Source: an uncultured Prevotellaceae bacterium (lineage in GTDB: Bacteria > Bacteroidota > Bacteroidia > Bacteroidales > Bacteroidaceae). Taken from it: a stretch of DNA of 32,421 nt. Position 1 is the first letter of the stretch; each line of letters starts with the position of its first letter. The translations under genes were made by a program, and so were the position numbers. Below the pieces are notes generated by a model. It saw only the letters and a program-made list of their open reading frames with translations. It had not been told where the DNA came from and made no database searches. Positions 1 to 6,501 of the stretch are shown here, in pieces. The DNA is taken from the NCBI GenBank assembly GCA_900318795.1, contig ONLU01000031.1:1-32421 (forward strand), in the 5' to 3' direction.

Positions 1-35
1 AGGCCTCGTAAATTCCTCGCGGTAGAAATACGTTG

Positions 36-67
36 CAAAAATAAACTGAAATTCGGTTACTACCAAA
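36..67 (-). promoter_or_regulatory. Bacteroidetes-type promoter reading out of the left edge
   Basis: On the minus strand TTTG (67-64) is followed after 20 nt by TATTTTTG (43-36), matching the Bacteroidetes -33/-7 pattern TTTG-N19..21-TAnnTTTG. It would drive a minus-strand gene that starts just left of the window. Nothing in positions 1-159 looks coding. A small GC hairpin near 110-124 could be a weak terminator for the LRR gene upstream of it. Confidence 0.45.
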
Positions 68-159
68 TTCCAGCCATCAAGTGTTAAAAATCAAAAGTTA
101 TTGAAAATGAGCGCTTTATGCGCAGTTAGTATTAGATATTCCTGGTTGTTTATACCCGT

Positions 160-927
160 TTAGATACAATATTGGAACGTACCCTCTCCAATGCTTGTCA
201 CGCTATTGGGGATGGTGACGGAGGTAAGGCCAGAGCAATACGAGAACGCACTACTTCCAATGCTCGTCACGCTGTTGCCGATGGTGACGGAGGTAAGGCC
301 AGAGCAACCAGAGAACGCAGATTGTCCAATGCTCGTCACACTATTGGGGATGGTGACGGAGGTGAGGCCAGAGCAATCATAGAACGCACGATTACCAATG
401 CTTGTCACACTGTTGGGGATAATTAGATTTGTGATTTCTGTATTCTCGTCACTATAAATATGTTTAGCATAATATAAAGGATTAGAGTAAGAACCATCGA
501 ACTTGATTCCGCACCATGCTGCTATATCTTTTACAATAACTTTTTTAAGGCCAGAGCAACCATAGAACGCTCTCTCTCCAATGCTCGTCACACCACTGCC
601 TATGGTGACAGAGGTAAGGCCAGAGCAATACCTGAACACCTGCTCTCCAATGCTCGTCACACTGTTGGGGATGGTGATGGAGGTAAGGCCAGAGCAATAC
701 TGGAACGCCCACTCTCCAATGCTCGTCACGGAATACTCAACACTCTCATAAGTAACCTTCTCTGGTATTACAACACTGCCAGTGTATTTATTAGGATTTT
801 GTGTTACTTCTGCCTCTTGAATCTTTGATACCAGATTGTAATAGATTCCATCAATCTCTACGGCATCTGCACTCGCTACCAATGGTAGCAAAATCATTGC
901 GAATAAGAGTAATTGTTTTTTCATCAT
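160..927 (-). CDS. BspA-like leucine-rich-repeat protein, C-terminally truncated
   Basis: A secreted surface-type LRR_5 (BspA-like) protein. The start is set at the first of two adjacent ATG codons (927 or 924), because the signal peptide MKKQLLLFAMILLPLVASA begins there; the upstream in-frame codons are leader. After an N-terminal segment containing 'IDGIYYNLVS', about seven 23-residue repeats of the type GLTSVTIPNSVTSIG.xAFxxCS follow. They are interrupted by the island with 'AAWCGIKF' and 'SDENTEITNL' that is common in this family. The frame stops inside a repeat (FQYC, then I, then stop), where the family normally continues to SGLTSV and a C-terminal segment. The sequence below 160 no longer resembles LRR DNA, so the 3' end looks lost by rearrangement. 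Function is unknown; relatives act in adhesion or host-protein binding. Confidence 0.8.
   Translation of the reverse strand: MMKKQLLLFAMILLPLVASADAVEIDGIYYNLVSKIQEAEVTQNPNKYTGSVVIPEKVTYESVEYSVTSIGEWAFQYCSGLTSITIPNSVTSIGEQVFRYCSGLTSVTIGSGVTSIGERAFYGCSGLKKVIVKDIAAWCGIKFDGSYSNPLYYAKHIYSDENTEITNLIIPNSVTSIGNRAFYDCSGLTSVTIPNSVTSIGQSAFSGCSGLTSVTIGNSVTSIGSSAFSYCSGLTSVTIPNSVTSIGEGTFQYCI
172..735 (-). repeat. 69-bp LRR-coding DNA repeats
   Basis: Units of about 69 bp (23 codons) recur at roughly 175-420 and 550-735 and share cores such as 'caatgctcgtcac' and 'ggaggtaaggccagagcaa'. The copies are similar enough at DNA level to allow slippage or recombination between units. Confidence 0.75.
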
Positions 928-981
928 AATTATTTGTTTTAAGTTAATTATTATCGTTTGTTTGAATATATACAAAAAGAA

Positions 982-1126
982 AACGTGGACAATTTACTTC
1001 GTCTACGTTCTAGAGGTATCGCCAAACACCTTGTAATCTTAAACGAGTAAAAGCCCACGCCATCAGGCGCGAACTCCAACTTCAGTTCTTGATTACGTTC
1101 TATTAAATTTGGCGATTTTCTAGAAC
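982..1126 (-). promoter_or_regulatory. Structured RNA leader candidate upstream of the BspA-like gene
   Basis: Nested inverted repeats are visible. A long closing stem pairs 1007-1013 with 1120-1126 (7 bp) and 1018-1026 with 1108-1116 (9 bp). Inside it, 1033-1038 pairs with 1091-1096, and two small hairpins lie at 1058-1069 and 1071-1088. A separate 9-bp hairpin (982-990 with 1001-1009) shares 3 nt with the closing stem, so the two compete slightly. Read on the minus strand this is a branched RNA ending about 55 nt before the LRR start codon. I do not recognise it as a named riboswitch. No canonical -7 box is evident just upstream. The rest of 1127-1280 holds only a short 13-nt palindrome (1169-1181) and no gene. 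Confidence 0.5.
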
Positions 1127-1280
1127 AAGAATCTAAAAGTGGATATTCTTTGACCTAAAGGTACAAAGCGACCTAAGGTCGATTACAATCCTATATTTCT
1201 ATATGTCCATTTTTTAATTTACTTCTTTCTTCAGCCCATAGGCATCTTACTGTTTTAAAGAGTTCAACATAATGTTATTA

Positions 1281-1346
1281 TTATAAATTCATTTCCATCT
1301 CCTTGATGTGGAACAGTCGGTCTATGTCTCTAAGCGCCTCTCTCAT
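1281..1346 (-). pseudogene. HEPN/HepT toxin remnant (N-terminus only), copy 1
   Basis: A 21-codon frame starts at 1346, inside the end of the MNT gene (17-nt overlap), and encodes MREALRDIDRLFHIKEMEMN before stopping. The first residues match the start of HepT/DUF86 HEPN toxins, which typically begin MREx(L/I)RDxxRLEH and overlap their MNT partner in this way. Full-length HepT is about 110-140 residues and carries the RX4-6H RNase motif, so this is a stump with no catalytic part. The assignment rests on the N-terminal motif plus context. Confidence 0.5.
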
Positions 1347-1629
1347 AGATCATCTTTAAGTCTTTTGCAGCGGCGGCAGCGGCGGCAGGGCGAAGAGTAC
1401 CTTCTTCTACAAGGTCAACCTTGCGCCCAAGACGCTCTTCCAACTCACGATGCATACGGGCAAAAGAAAACAGGCCAATAGGGGTGCTGTGGTCGAACTG
1501 AATCAACAAATCTACATCACTTTGGGCGTTCTCCTCGCCTCGTGCATAGGAACCAAAAATCCAAGCCTTCACGACGGGTTGCGTCTTGAAGTAATCAACG
1601 ATTTGCTGCGTTATAGCTTGATTAGTCAT
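1330..1629 (-). CDS. MNT-type nucleotidyltransferase (MntA-like antitoxin), copy 1
   Basis: A 99-residue minimal nucleotidyltransferase. The signature GSYARGE followed by SDVDLLI (about residues 27-45) is the Pol-beta-like active site GSxARG...SDxDL. MntA partners inactivate HEPN toxins by AMPylation. The usual partner reading frame starts in the correct overlapping position but is only a 21-codon stump. The C-terminal part carries a run of seven alanines (RPAAAAAAAK) encoded by GCC/GCT/GCA triplets, probably from slippage, which the paralogue at 3023-3316 lacks. The N-terminal third is nearly identical to that paralogue at DNA level, while the rest has diverged. Confidence 0.85.
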   Translation of the reverse strand: MTNQAITQQIVDYFKTQPVVKAWIFGSYARGEENAQSDVDLLIQFDHSTPIGLFSFARMHRELEERLGRKVDLVEEGTLRPAAAAAAAKDLKMIYERGA

Positions 1630-1630
1630 C
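1538..1630 (-). repeat. 93-nt segment duplicated at 3225-3317
   Basis: Positions 1538-1630 and 3225-3317 differ at only 3 of 93 positions. They cover the first third of both MNT genes, up to the GSYARGE motif. Similarity continues less strictly into both promoters (caaagatagtaa, and cggcaaagaa further up). Downstream coding sequence is much more divergent, which suggests gene conversion or recombination rather than simple recent duplication. Confidence 0.85.
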
Positions 1631-1655
1631 GTCCTATTAGGTCTTTATTTGCAGG

Positions 1656-1686
1656 CAAAGATAGTAATTAATTCCTAAACGGCAAA
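1656..1686 (-). promoter_or_regulatory. Promoter of MNT copy 1
   Basis: Minus strand TTTG (1686-1683), 19 nt, TATCTTTG (1663-1656): a full match to the Bacteroidetes -33/-7 consensus, ending 26 nt before the start codon. The same arrangement with identical spacing precedes the second MNT gene. Confidence 0.7.
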
Positions 1687-1751
1687 GAAAAGCCCGAAAT
1701 ATTTGCATATCTCCCGATTTTTGTACTTTTGTATATAGGGTCAGATACAAT

Positions 1752-1775
1752 AACTGTCATCTGTCATTTGTCATT
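1752..1775. repeat. 24-nt dispersed repeat, copy 1
   Basis: The reverse complement of this stretch is identical over 24 nt to 32206-32229. The core is three overlapping TGACA(A/G)A-type units. It lies just beyond the terminator of the mini LRR gene. Confidence 0.7.
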
Positions 1776-1781
1776 AATAAC

Positions 1782-1813
1782 AAAAATGCCCGTGGTAGTG
1801 ATAGCCACGGGCA
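1782..1813 (-). terminator. Intrinsic terminator of the mini LRR gene
   Basis: A perfect 9-bp stem (1805-1813 with 1787-1795, TGCCCGTGG/CCACGGGCA) with a 9-nt loop is followed on the minus strand by TTTTTG. It lies 52 nt past the stop codon of the gene at 1865-2398. Confidence 0.75.
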
Positions 1814-1864
1814 ATGTTCAAAATGATTCAGAATTGAATATAATGTCTTTCCTCTATAACATTT

Positions 1865-2398
1865 TTATTCCGCAACTTTCTTGGCGGTACCATCACTATA
1901 GAGTATAATTTGGATTTTCCCATCTTCACCTTCTTGGATTTTCACACCTTGAATATTGTATCTTCCCACTTCTCTGGCTTCAGATGGCGAATCGTCAGCC
2001 TCAACAGCTCTTACAGAGTTTGTTGATTGATATATTTCAATCGATGTTAGTTGGTCACAACCTTCAAAAGCATTGTCTCCAATATAGTATACAGTCGAAG
2101 GTATTCTTATTGTTTTAATGTATTTATTACCTTGAAATGCTCCTTTTGCAATAACTCTCACCCAACCTGGAATTGTATATGAAGTAGATTGCTTACTCTG
2201 AGGATATTTAACAAGAGTACAGCAATCGCCTGACCATGATGAACCACTATCAGGATGTTTAATAAACAATACGCCCTCTTCACAATATAAGTAATAACCA
2301 CTGCTAGGAAATATATACCCATTGTCAGTTACACTTCTCTGAGCATATACTGTAGTTCCTAATACAATAAATAAAAATAAAACAAATAACTTTTTCAT
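1865..2398 (-). CDS. Small secreted LRR (BspA-like) protein
   Basis: A 177-residue exported protein with a clear signal peptide (MKKLFVLFLFIVLGTTVYAQ). After a unique region of about 70 residues, two degenerate LRR_5 units occur: 'VRVIAKGAFQGNKYIKTIRI', then 'VYYIGDNAFEGCDQLTSIEI'. The C-terminus (RYNIQGVKIQ...IQIILYSDGTAKKV) resembles the short beta-rich tail that closes many Prevotella surface proteins. It is much shorter than typical BspA proteins (several hundred residues). It has its own promoter and terminator, so it is a complete monocistronic gene and not a fragment. Function unknown; probably cell-surface. Confidence 0.75.
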   Translation of the reverse strand: MKKLFVLFLFIVLGTTVYAQRSVTDNGYIFPSSGYYLYCEEGVLFIKHPDSGSSWSGDCCTLVKYPQSKQSTSYTIPGWVRVIAKGAFQGNKYIKTIRIPSTVYYIGDNAFEGCDQLTSIEIYQSTNSVRAVEADDSPSEAREVGRYNIQGVKIQEGEDGKIQIILYSDGTAKKVAE

Positions 2399-2536
2399 AA
2401 TAGTACTATTTTATAATTAAACTTCAGAAAATAATGCATCAATTTTGACATTTGCACTCTGCAACTCTTTTTACCGCTCTGCACAAACTCTATGAAATAA
2501 AGAAAGCGCAGACCTCTAGTCTTAGTTAATCTGCCG

Positions 2537-2566
2537 CAAAAATAGGAAAAATATCTGATTCAACAA
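2537..2566 (-). promoter_or_regulatory. Promoter of the small LRR gene
   Basis: Minus strand TATTTTTG (2544-2537), with TTG 19 nt upstream (2566-2564). The transcript would carry an untranslated leader of about 130 nt before the ATG at 2398. The leader (2399-2530) shows no gene. Confidence 0.5.
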
Positions 2567-2657
2567 TGATATACGGTGAATAATATTCAAAATTGTTATG
2601 AAATTGAATGTTTCTAGATTTTATGCTATTGGACGATGGCTATGACAACATTGGTCC

Positions 2658-2936
2658 TCAATCGGGATCCGGTTCCGACAAGGGTTCTGACGCCATAACG
2701 GGAGGCCACTCGCTTCCGTTCTCCAATAGATACTCTGGTGCGATATCTGCTCCATTAGCCCAGAAGATGGTGCCATCAAGTCCGAATTGTCTGAACTGCT
2801 CCTTGTCCTTCAGTTCGGCATACATCGGATATTTCAGCAACGGCTCCATGTCAACATATCGCTGAAGTCCATTGTTGAATCTGCATAGCAGGGCGTAGTT
2901 GCCCATATACTCCACATCAGTTACCTTTAACATCAT
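2658..2936 (-). CDS. DUF2442 family protein
   Basis: A 92-residue protein matching DUF2442 in layout: an N-terminal strand ('VTDVEYMGNYALLCRFNNG'), then 'RYVDMEPLL.YPMYAELKD...F', then the family hallmark 'GTIFWANGADIAPEYLLEN'. The ATG is doubled (2936 or 2933). It overlaps the stop of the HEPN remnant by 1-3 nt on the promoter-proximal side, so it probably belongs to the MNT copy 2 transcript. DUF2442 genes often travel with DUF4160 or toxin-antitoxin genes. The molecular function is not known. The tail 'SEPLSEPDPD' is acidic and proline-rich. Confidence 0.8.
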   Translation of the reverse strand: MMLKVTDVEYMGNYALLCRFNNGLQRYVDMEPLLKYPMYAELKDKEQFRQFGLDGTIFWANGADIAPEYLLENGSEWPPVMASEPLSEPDPD

Positions 2937-2937
2937 A

Positions 2938-3039
2938 TCACCTCCCTATCTTTTCTATTTTCTCACCTCTCTGGGCTTTCTCCCAAATGGCCATTACTTC
3001 ATGCTCCAAGCGCGTTTTGTCTCTAAGAGGTTCTCTCAT
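2938..3039 (-). pseudogene. HEPN/HepT toxin remnant (N-terminus only), copy 2
   Basis: A 33-codon frame begins at 3039, inside the 3' end of the MNT gene, and starts MREPLRDKTRLEH, an almost textbook HepT/DUF86 N-terminus. It then leaves the family sequence (EVMAIWEKAQRGEKIEKIGR) and stops exactly at the DUF2442 start. A full HepT would need about 80-100 more residues including the RX4-6H site, so an internal deletion probably fused the toxin start to unrelated sequence. A residual role as a short regulatory peptide cannot be excluded. Confidence 0.6.
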
Positions 3040-3316
3040 AAATCAGGATTTTGTCACGATCGGCACTCTTACGGGCAAACGGTAGTAAGCCCTTTACGGT
3101 TACTAAATCGACATCAATGTGCAGTATGTCTTGAAGATCGAGGTGCATGCCACTCAATTTAAACAGACCTACGGATTGTTCAGGCTGTATCAGTATGTCT
3201 ATGTCCGAGTTTTCTGTCTGTTCACCTCGTGCATAGGAACCAAAAATCCAAGCCTTCACGACGGGTTGCGTCTTGAAGTAATCAACGATTTGCTGGGTTA
3301 TTGCTTGATCAGTCAT
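3023..3316 (-). CDS. MNT-type nucleotidyltransferase (MntA-like antitoxin), copy 2
   Basis: A 97-residue minimal nucleotidyltransferase with GSYARGE and SDIDILI motifs. The start at 3316 is the ATG homologous to that of copy 1; an extra ATG lies one codon upstream (3319). It is the first gene of a short minus-strand unit: MNT, HEPN stump, DUF2442. The N-terminal 93 nt are nearly identical to copy 1, whereas the C-terminal half (VGLFKLSGMHLDLQDIL...) is only distantly similar. Without a functional HEPN partner it may be an orphan antitoxin retained against related toxins elsewhere; that is inference. Confidence 0.85.
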   Translation of the reverse strand: MTDQAITQQIVDYFKTQPVVKAWIFGSYARGEQTENSDIDILIQPEQSVGLFKLSGMHLDLQDILHIDVDLVTVKGLLPFARKSADRDKILIYERTS

Positions 3317-3317
3317 C
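3225..3317 (-). repeat. 93-nt segment duplicated at 1538-1630
   Basis: The partner of 1538-1630, with three mismatches. See that entry for extent and interpretation. Confidence 0.85.
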
Positions 3318-3342
3318 ATCCTAATTGGTCTTTATCCGCTTG

Positions 3343-3373
3343 CAAAGATAGTAAAAGAATTTGGAACGGCAAA
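3343..3373 (-). promoter_or_regulatory. Promoter of MNT copy 2
   Basis: Minus strand TTTG (3373-3370), 19 nt, TATCTTTG (3350-3343). Spacing and boxes equal those of copy 1. The region beyond it, 3380-3575, is AT-rich and shows no gene. Confidence 0.7.
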
Positions 3374-3577
3374 GAATTTGAGGAAAAATATGTCAATATG
3401 GCAAAAAGCAAAAAAAAATTTTGAAGGGGCAATTTAAGAGAGAGATTGAAAATGTTAATTATATAATATAAATTATTGATATTAAACACTTTACAATTAA
3501 ACCGCCTCAAATCTTCGTTTACAGCAGTCTTTGAGAACTAATTGCAATTTGGCATATTGATATATAACCACCCAGTA

Positions 3578-3630
3578 GCAATAACATGCCCTTATTGCGC
3601 AATAACATGCCCTTATCGGGCAATAAGGAT
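3578..3630. repeat. 21-bp tandem repeat with internal palindrome
   Basis: Two 18-nt identical cores (GCAATAACATGCCCTTAT at 3578-3595 and 3599-3616) recur with a 21-nt period. A third, partial unit starts at 3620 (GCAATAAGGATGGG). The junction contains the perfect 14-bp palindrome TTATTGCGCAATAA (3592-3605). The array lies 58-110 bp upstream of the HU-like gene promoter. Confidence 0.75.
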
Positions 3631-3687
3631 GGGTTATTATCGATGCAAAAATATTTATATTTTTTCATTGAAAAAATTGTAGAAAAG

Positions 3688-3719
3688 TTTGGTGGTTTCG
3701 CAGATTTTTTGTATCTTTG
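3688..3719 (+). promoter_or_regulatory. Promoter of the HU-like gene
   Basis: TTTG (3688-3691), 20 nt, TATCTTTG (3712-3719). The expected transcription start is near 3725, giving a leader of about 90 nt to the ATG at 3817. Confidence 0.7.
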
Positions 3720-3816
3720 CAATGTAGTTCAAGAGAGGATTACAACAGGCGGGAAGGGCCACCCGATGTAGATGGTCCACTTAGTTTCTAATACCATAAA
3801 AAACACAACAAAAGGT

Positions 3817-4473
3817 ATGATTGAACTTTATTTGAGCAAGGTGACCGAGAGTTCGGAAACCGAGACTGCGGGCAAGATGTACGCCCGAGTGAGTTACAAA
3901 CAGACGATGGACCTGCACGACATGGCCCACCACATGGCGGAACACAACACGGCCTTCTCTGAGGGCTTGATAGTGGGTGTGCTGACCGACTTCGTGAAGT
4001 GTACGCGCGAGATGGTGCTCAACGGCAACACGGTGAAGGTGGGCAACCTGGCTATCTTCAAGGCCACCGTGGAGTCGAACGGTCTGGAGGTGCTCTACGA
4101 TGCTCAGAGCGACAAGGTGGCTTCGGCCACGATGGGCACTCTGAAGGAGGGCGACAAGACCGGCGCTGCCGTGAAGGCCATCAAGCTGCTGGCTCAGTCG
4201 ACTGGCGACTTCACCCGCGACGAGCTGAAGAAGGACGTCAAGCTGAGCTGGACGGACAAGACCAAGGCGGAGATAGCAGCCGCCAAGGGCGAGACCTCCG
4301 CCAACGCAGGAGGCACCAGCAACACGGGCTCCAACACCGGCGGCACGGGCTCTAACACCGGAGGCACGGGCTCTAACACCGGCGGTGGCTCGACGGGTGA
4401 CAACACGGGCGGTGGCACCCAGGGTGGTGACGGCGACCACGATTCGGACGGCGGTACCAACTCGGACGAGTAG
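3817..4473 (+). CDS. HU-related DNA-binding protein with Gly/Thr/Asn-rich acidic tail
   Basis: A 218-residue member of the HU-related (HU_rel/TIGR01201-like) nucleoid proteins of Bacteroidetes. Residues 1-125 carry the HU-type fold as seen in 'ARVSYKQTMDLHDMAHHMAE', 'GVLTDFVKCTREMVLNGNTV' and 'VGNLAIFKATVES'. The DNA-binding core is followed by a low-complexity tail of about 55 residues: three to four SNTGGTG-type repeats, then a DGDHDSDGG acidic end. The start at 3817 is preferred because family members begin a few residues before the 'KMYARV' strand and the codon follows an A-rich stretch; an in-frame ATG at 3772 would add 15 residues. It is monocistronic, with its own promoter and terminator. 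Confidence 0.8.
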   Translation: MIELYLSKVTESSETETAGKMYARVSYKQTMDLHDMAHHMAEHNTAFSEGLIVGVLTDFVKCTREMVLNGNTVKVGNLAIFKATVESNGLEVLYDAQSDKVASATMGTLKEGDKTGAAVKAIKLLAQSTGDFTRDELKKDVKLSWTDKTKAEIAAAKGETSANAGGTSNTGSNTGGTGSNTGGTGSNTGGGSTGDNTGGGTQGGDGDHDSDGGTNSDE

Positions 4474-4479
4474 AAGCAA

Positions 4480-4524
4480 GAGGGGGCTGGCAGACAATGA
4501 GGGCTGCCGGTCCTCTCTTTTTTT
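4480..4524 (+). terminator. Intrinsic terminator of the HU-like gene
   Basis: An imperfect GC-rich stem (gaggggg.ctggcag with ctgccgg.tcctc) followed by a run of seven T starting at 4518. It lies 7 nt after the stop codon. Confidence 0.75.
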
Positions 4525-4602
4525 GTCCGCGTACTTGGCGATAGGAAAAGAGGCTATGATGGTGAATAATTGCAATATTTTAACCGAAAATCCGCTTTTT
4601 CG

Positions 4603-4633
4603 TTGGTGTTTTTAATAAAAAGGTGTATCTTTG
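4603..4633 (+). promoter_or_regulatory. Promoter of the ilvD operon
   Basis: TTG (4603-4605), 20 nt, TATCTTTG (4626-4633), 35 nt before the ilvD start codon. No leader peptide or attenuator is visible between it and ilvD, unlike the leu operon. Confidence 0.65.
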
Positions 4634-4668
4634 CACGCTAAATCAGACAAATACAAAAATGTAACTAT

Positions 4669-6471
4669 ATGAAACATCCATTGCGTAGTGCAGTATGCAC
4701 AGAAGGTAGAAGAATGGCCGGAGCCCGTGCCTTGTGGGTGGCTACAGGTATGAAACATGAGCAGTTTGGCAAACCTATTATTGCCATTGTCAACTCGTTT
4801 ACCCAGTTCGTTCCTGGTCATACCCACTTGCATGAGATTGGGCAGATTGTACGTGAGGAAATCGAGAAGATGGGCTGCTATGCTGCCGAGTTCAATACCA
4901 TAGCTATTGACGATGGTATTGCCATGGGTCACGACGGCATGCTCTACTCACTGCCTTCGCGTGACATCATTGCCGACTCGGTAGAGTATATGGTCAATGC
5001 CCATAAGGCCGATGCCATGATTTGCATCTCTAATTGTGATAAGGTGACTCCTGGTATGCTGATGGCCTCGATGCGTCTGAACATCCCTACAGTCTTCTGC
5101 TCCGGAGGCCCCATGGAGGCAGGTCGCTGGCGTGGGGAGAATGCAGACCTGATTACGGCCATGGTAAAGGGTGCCGACCCTTCTGTCACGGATGAGGAGA
5201 TGAAGGAAATCGAGCGTTGTTCGTGTCCTGGCTGTGGTTCTTGCTCGGGCATGTTTACAGCCAACAGCATGAACTCGCTGACAGAGGCTATCGGACTCTC
5301 TCTCCCAGGCAATGGCACCATCCTGGCTACTCATACCAATCGTGTAGAGCTGTTCCGCCAGGCAGCCCGTCAGATTGTGAAGAATGCCCTGGCTTATTAT
5401 GAGGATGGCGACGAGAGCGTTCTGCCTCGTAATATTGCCACGCGTCAGGCATTCCTCAATGCGATGACTTTGGATATAGCCATGGGTGGCTCGACCAATA
5501 CCGTCCTGCATTTGCTGGCAGTAGCCCAGGAAGCCGGTGCAGACTTTACCATCAAGGATATTGACGAACTGAGCCGCAAGACGCCCTGTCTTTGCAAACT
5601 GGCCCCCAATACGCAGAAATACAGTGTACAGGAGTGCAATCGCGCTGGCGGCATTCTGGGCATCATGAACGAGCTGGCCAAGGGTGGACTCATTGACAGT
5701 TCGGCACCCCGTGTGGATGGTATGACACTGGGCGAGGCTATGAAAAAGTACAGTATTGTGGACGGTCCCGTCGATGCAGAAGCCAACCGCATCTATCAGT
5801 CGGCTCCCGGCAACCGATTCTCGACGAAGATGGGAAGCCAGTCGGCAGAGTGGGGGACACTGGATACAGACCGTGCCAATGGCTGTATCCGTGACTTGGA
5901 ACATGCATACACCAAGGACGGCGGACTGGCTGTTCTCTTTGGCAACATTGCCCAGGATGGTTGTGTGGTGAAGACCGCTGGCGTGGACGAGGAACTGTGG
6001 CACTTCGAGGGCCCTGCCGTATGCTTCGACTCCCAGGAGGATGCCTGCGAAGGAATACTGGGCGGACAGGTCAAGAAGGGCGACTGCGTGGTGATTACCC
6101 ACGAGGGACCGAAGGGTGGCCCTGGCATGCAGGAGATGCTCTATCCTACATCATATATTAAGAGTATGCACATGGGTAAGGAGTGTGCTTTGATTACCGA
6201 CGGCCGTTTCTCTGGCGGCACTTCAGGACTGAGCATCGGACACATCTCGCCTGAGGCAGCTGCAGGCGGTAACATCGGAAAAATCAAGGACGGTGACATC
6301 ATCGTCATTGACATACCCAACCGTCAGATCAATGTGAAACTCTCCGACGAGGAGTTGGCAGCGCGTCCGCAGCAACCACTGAAGCGCAACCGCCAGGTGA
6401 GCAAGGCGCTGAGAGCTTACGCCCAAAGTGTCAGTTCGGCTGATAAAGGAGGCGTGAGAATCATAGACTAG
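4669..6471 (+). CDS. ilvD: Dihydroxy-acid dehydratase
   Basis: A 600-residue IlvD/Edd family enzyme that dehydrates 2,3-dihydroxy-isovalerate and -methylvalerate to the 2-keto acids of valine/leucine and isoleucine. Family landmarks are present: '[11 protein letters not shown]', '[11 protein letters not shown]' with cluster cysteine C123, and '[19 protein letters not shown]' with C192 at the second conserved cluster position. The extra cysteines C184, C186 and C189 lie close by. Further landmarks are '[12 protein letters not shown]', '[10 protein letters not shown]'-type '[15 protein letters not shown]' and '[13 protein letters not shown]'. Length is typical. It is the first gene of the ilv cluster, 30 nt upstream of ilvB, with a clear promoter. 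Confidence 0.97.
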   Translation: MKHPLRSAVCTEGRRMAGARALWVATGMKHEQFGKPIIAIVNSFTQFVPGHTHLHEIGQIVREEIEKMGCYAAEFNTIAIDDGIAMGHDGMLYSLPSRDIIADSVEYMVNAHKADAMICISNCDKVTPGMLMASMRLNIPTVFCSGGPMEAGRWRGENADLITAMVKGADPSVTDEEMKEIERCSCPGCGSCSGMFTANSMNSLTEAIGLSLPGNGTILATHTNRVELFRQAARQIVKNALAYYEDGDESVLPRNIATRQAFLNAMTLDIAMGGSTNTVLHLLAVAQEAGADFTIKDIDELSRKTPCLCKLAPNTQKYSVQECNRAGGILGIMNELAKGGLIDSSAPRVDGMTLGEAMKKYSIVDGPVDAEANRIYQSAPGNRFSTKMGSQSAEWGTLDTDRANGCIRDLEHAYTKDGGLAVLFGNIAQDGCVVKTAGVDEELWHFEGPAVCFDSQEDACEGILGGQVKKGDCVVITHEGPKGGPGMQEMLYPTSYIKSMHMGKECALITDGRFSGGTSGLSIGHISPEAAAGGNIGKIKDGDIIVIDIPNRQINVKLSDEELAARPQQPLKRNRQVSKALRAYAQSVSSADKGGVRIID

Positions 6472-6501
6472 AAAAAAAAAGAGCAGAATCAAGAGGAGAT
6501 T

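Noticed and set aside
1156-1190. Promoter for the BspA-like gene (TACCTTTA with TTG upstream)
   Set aside because: The last base of the -7 box is wrong and the spacer is 22 nt; not good enough to list.
3578-3630. CRISPR array
   Set aside because: Repeats are adjacent without unique spacers, there are fewer than three full units, and no cas genes are present.
3781-4575. 264-codon open frame antisense to the HU-like gene
   Set aside because: It is rich in Arg, Val and Ala from reading the GC-rich gene backwards, has no recognisable domain, and the plus-strand gene has promoter, terminator and family motifs.
4634-4668. Attenuator or leader peptide upstream of ilvD
   Set aside because: Only 35 nt lie between the -7 box and ilvD, with no branched-chain-rich frame and no hairpin.
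4948-6102. 384-codon open frame antisense to ilvD
   Set aside because: A shadow of ilvD codon bias; the sense strand encodes an intact enzyme over its full length.
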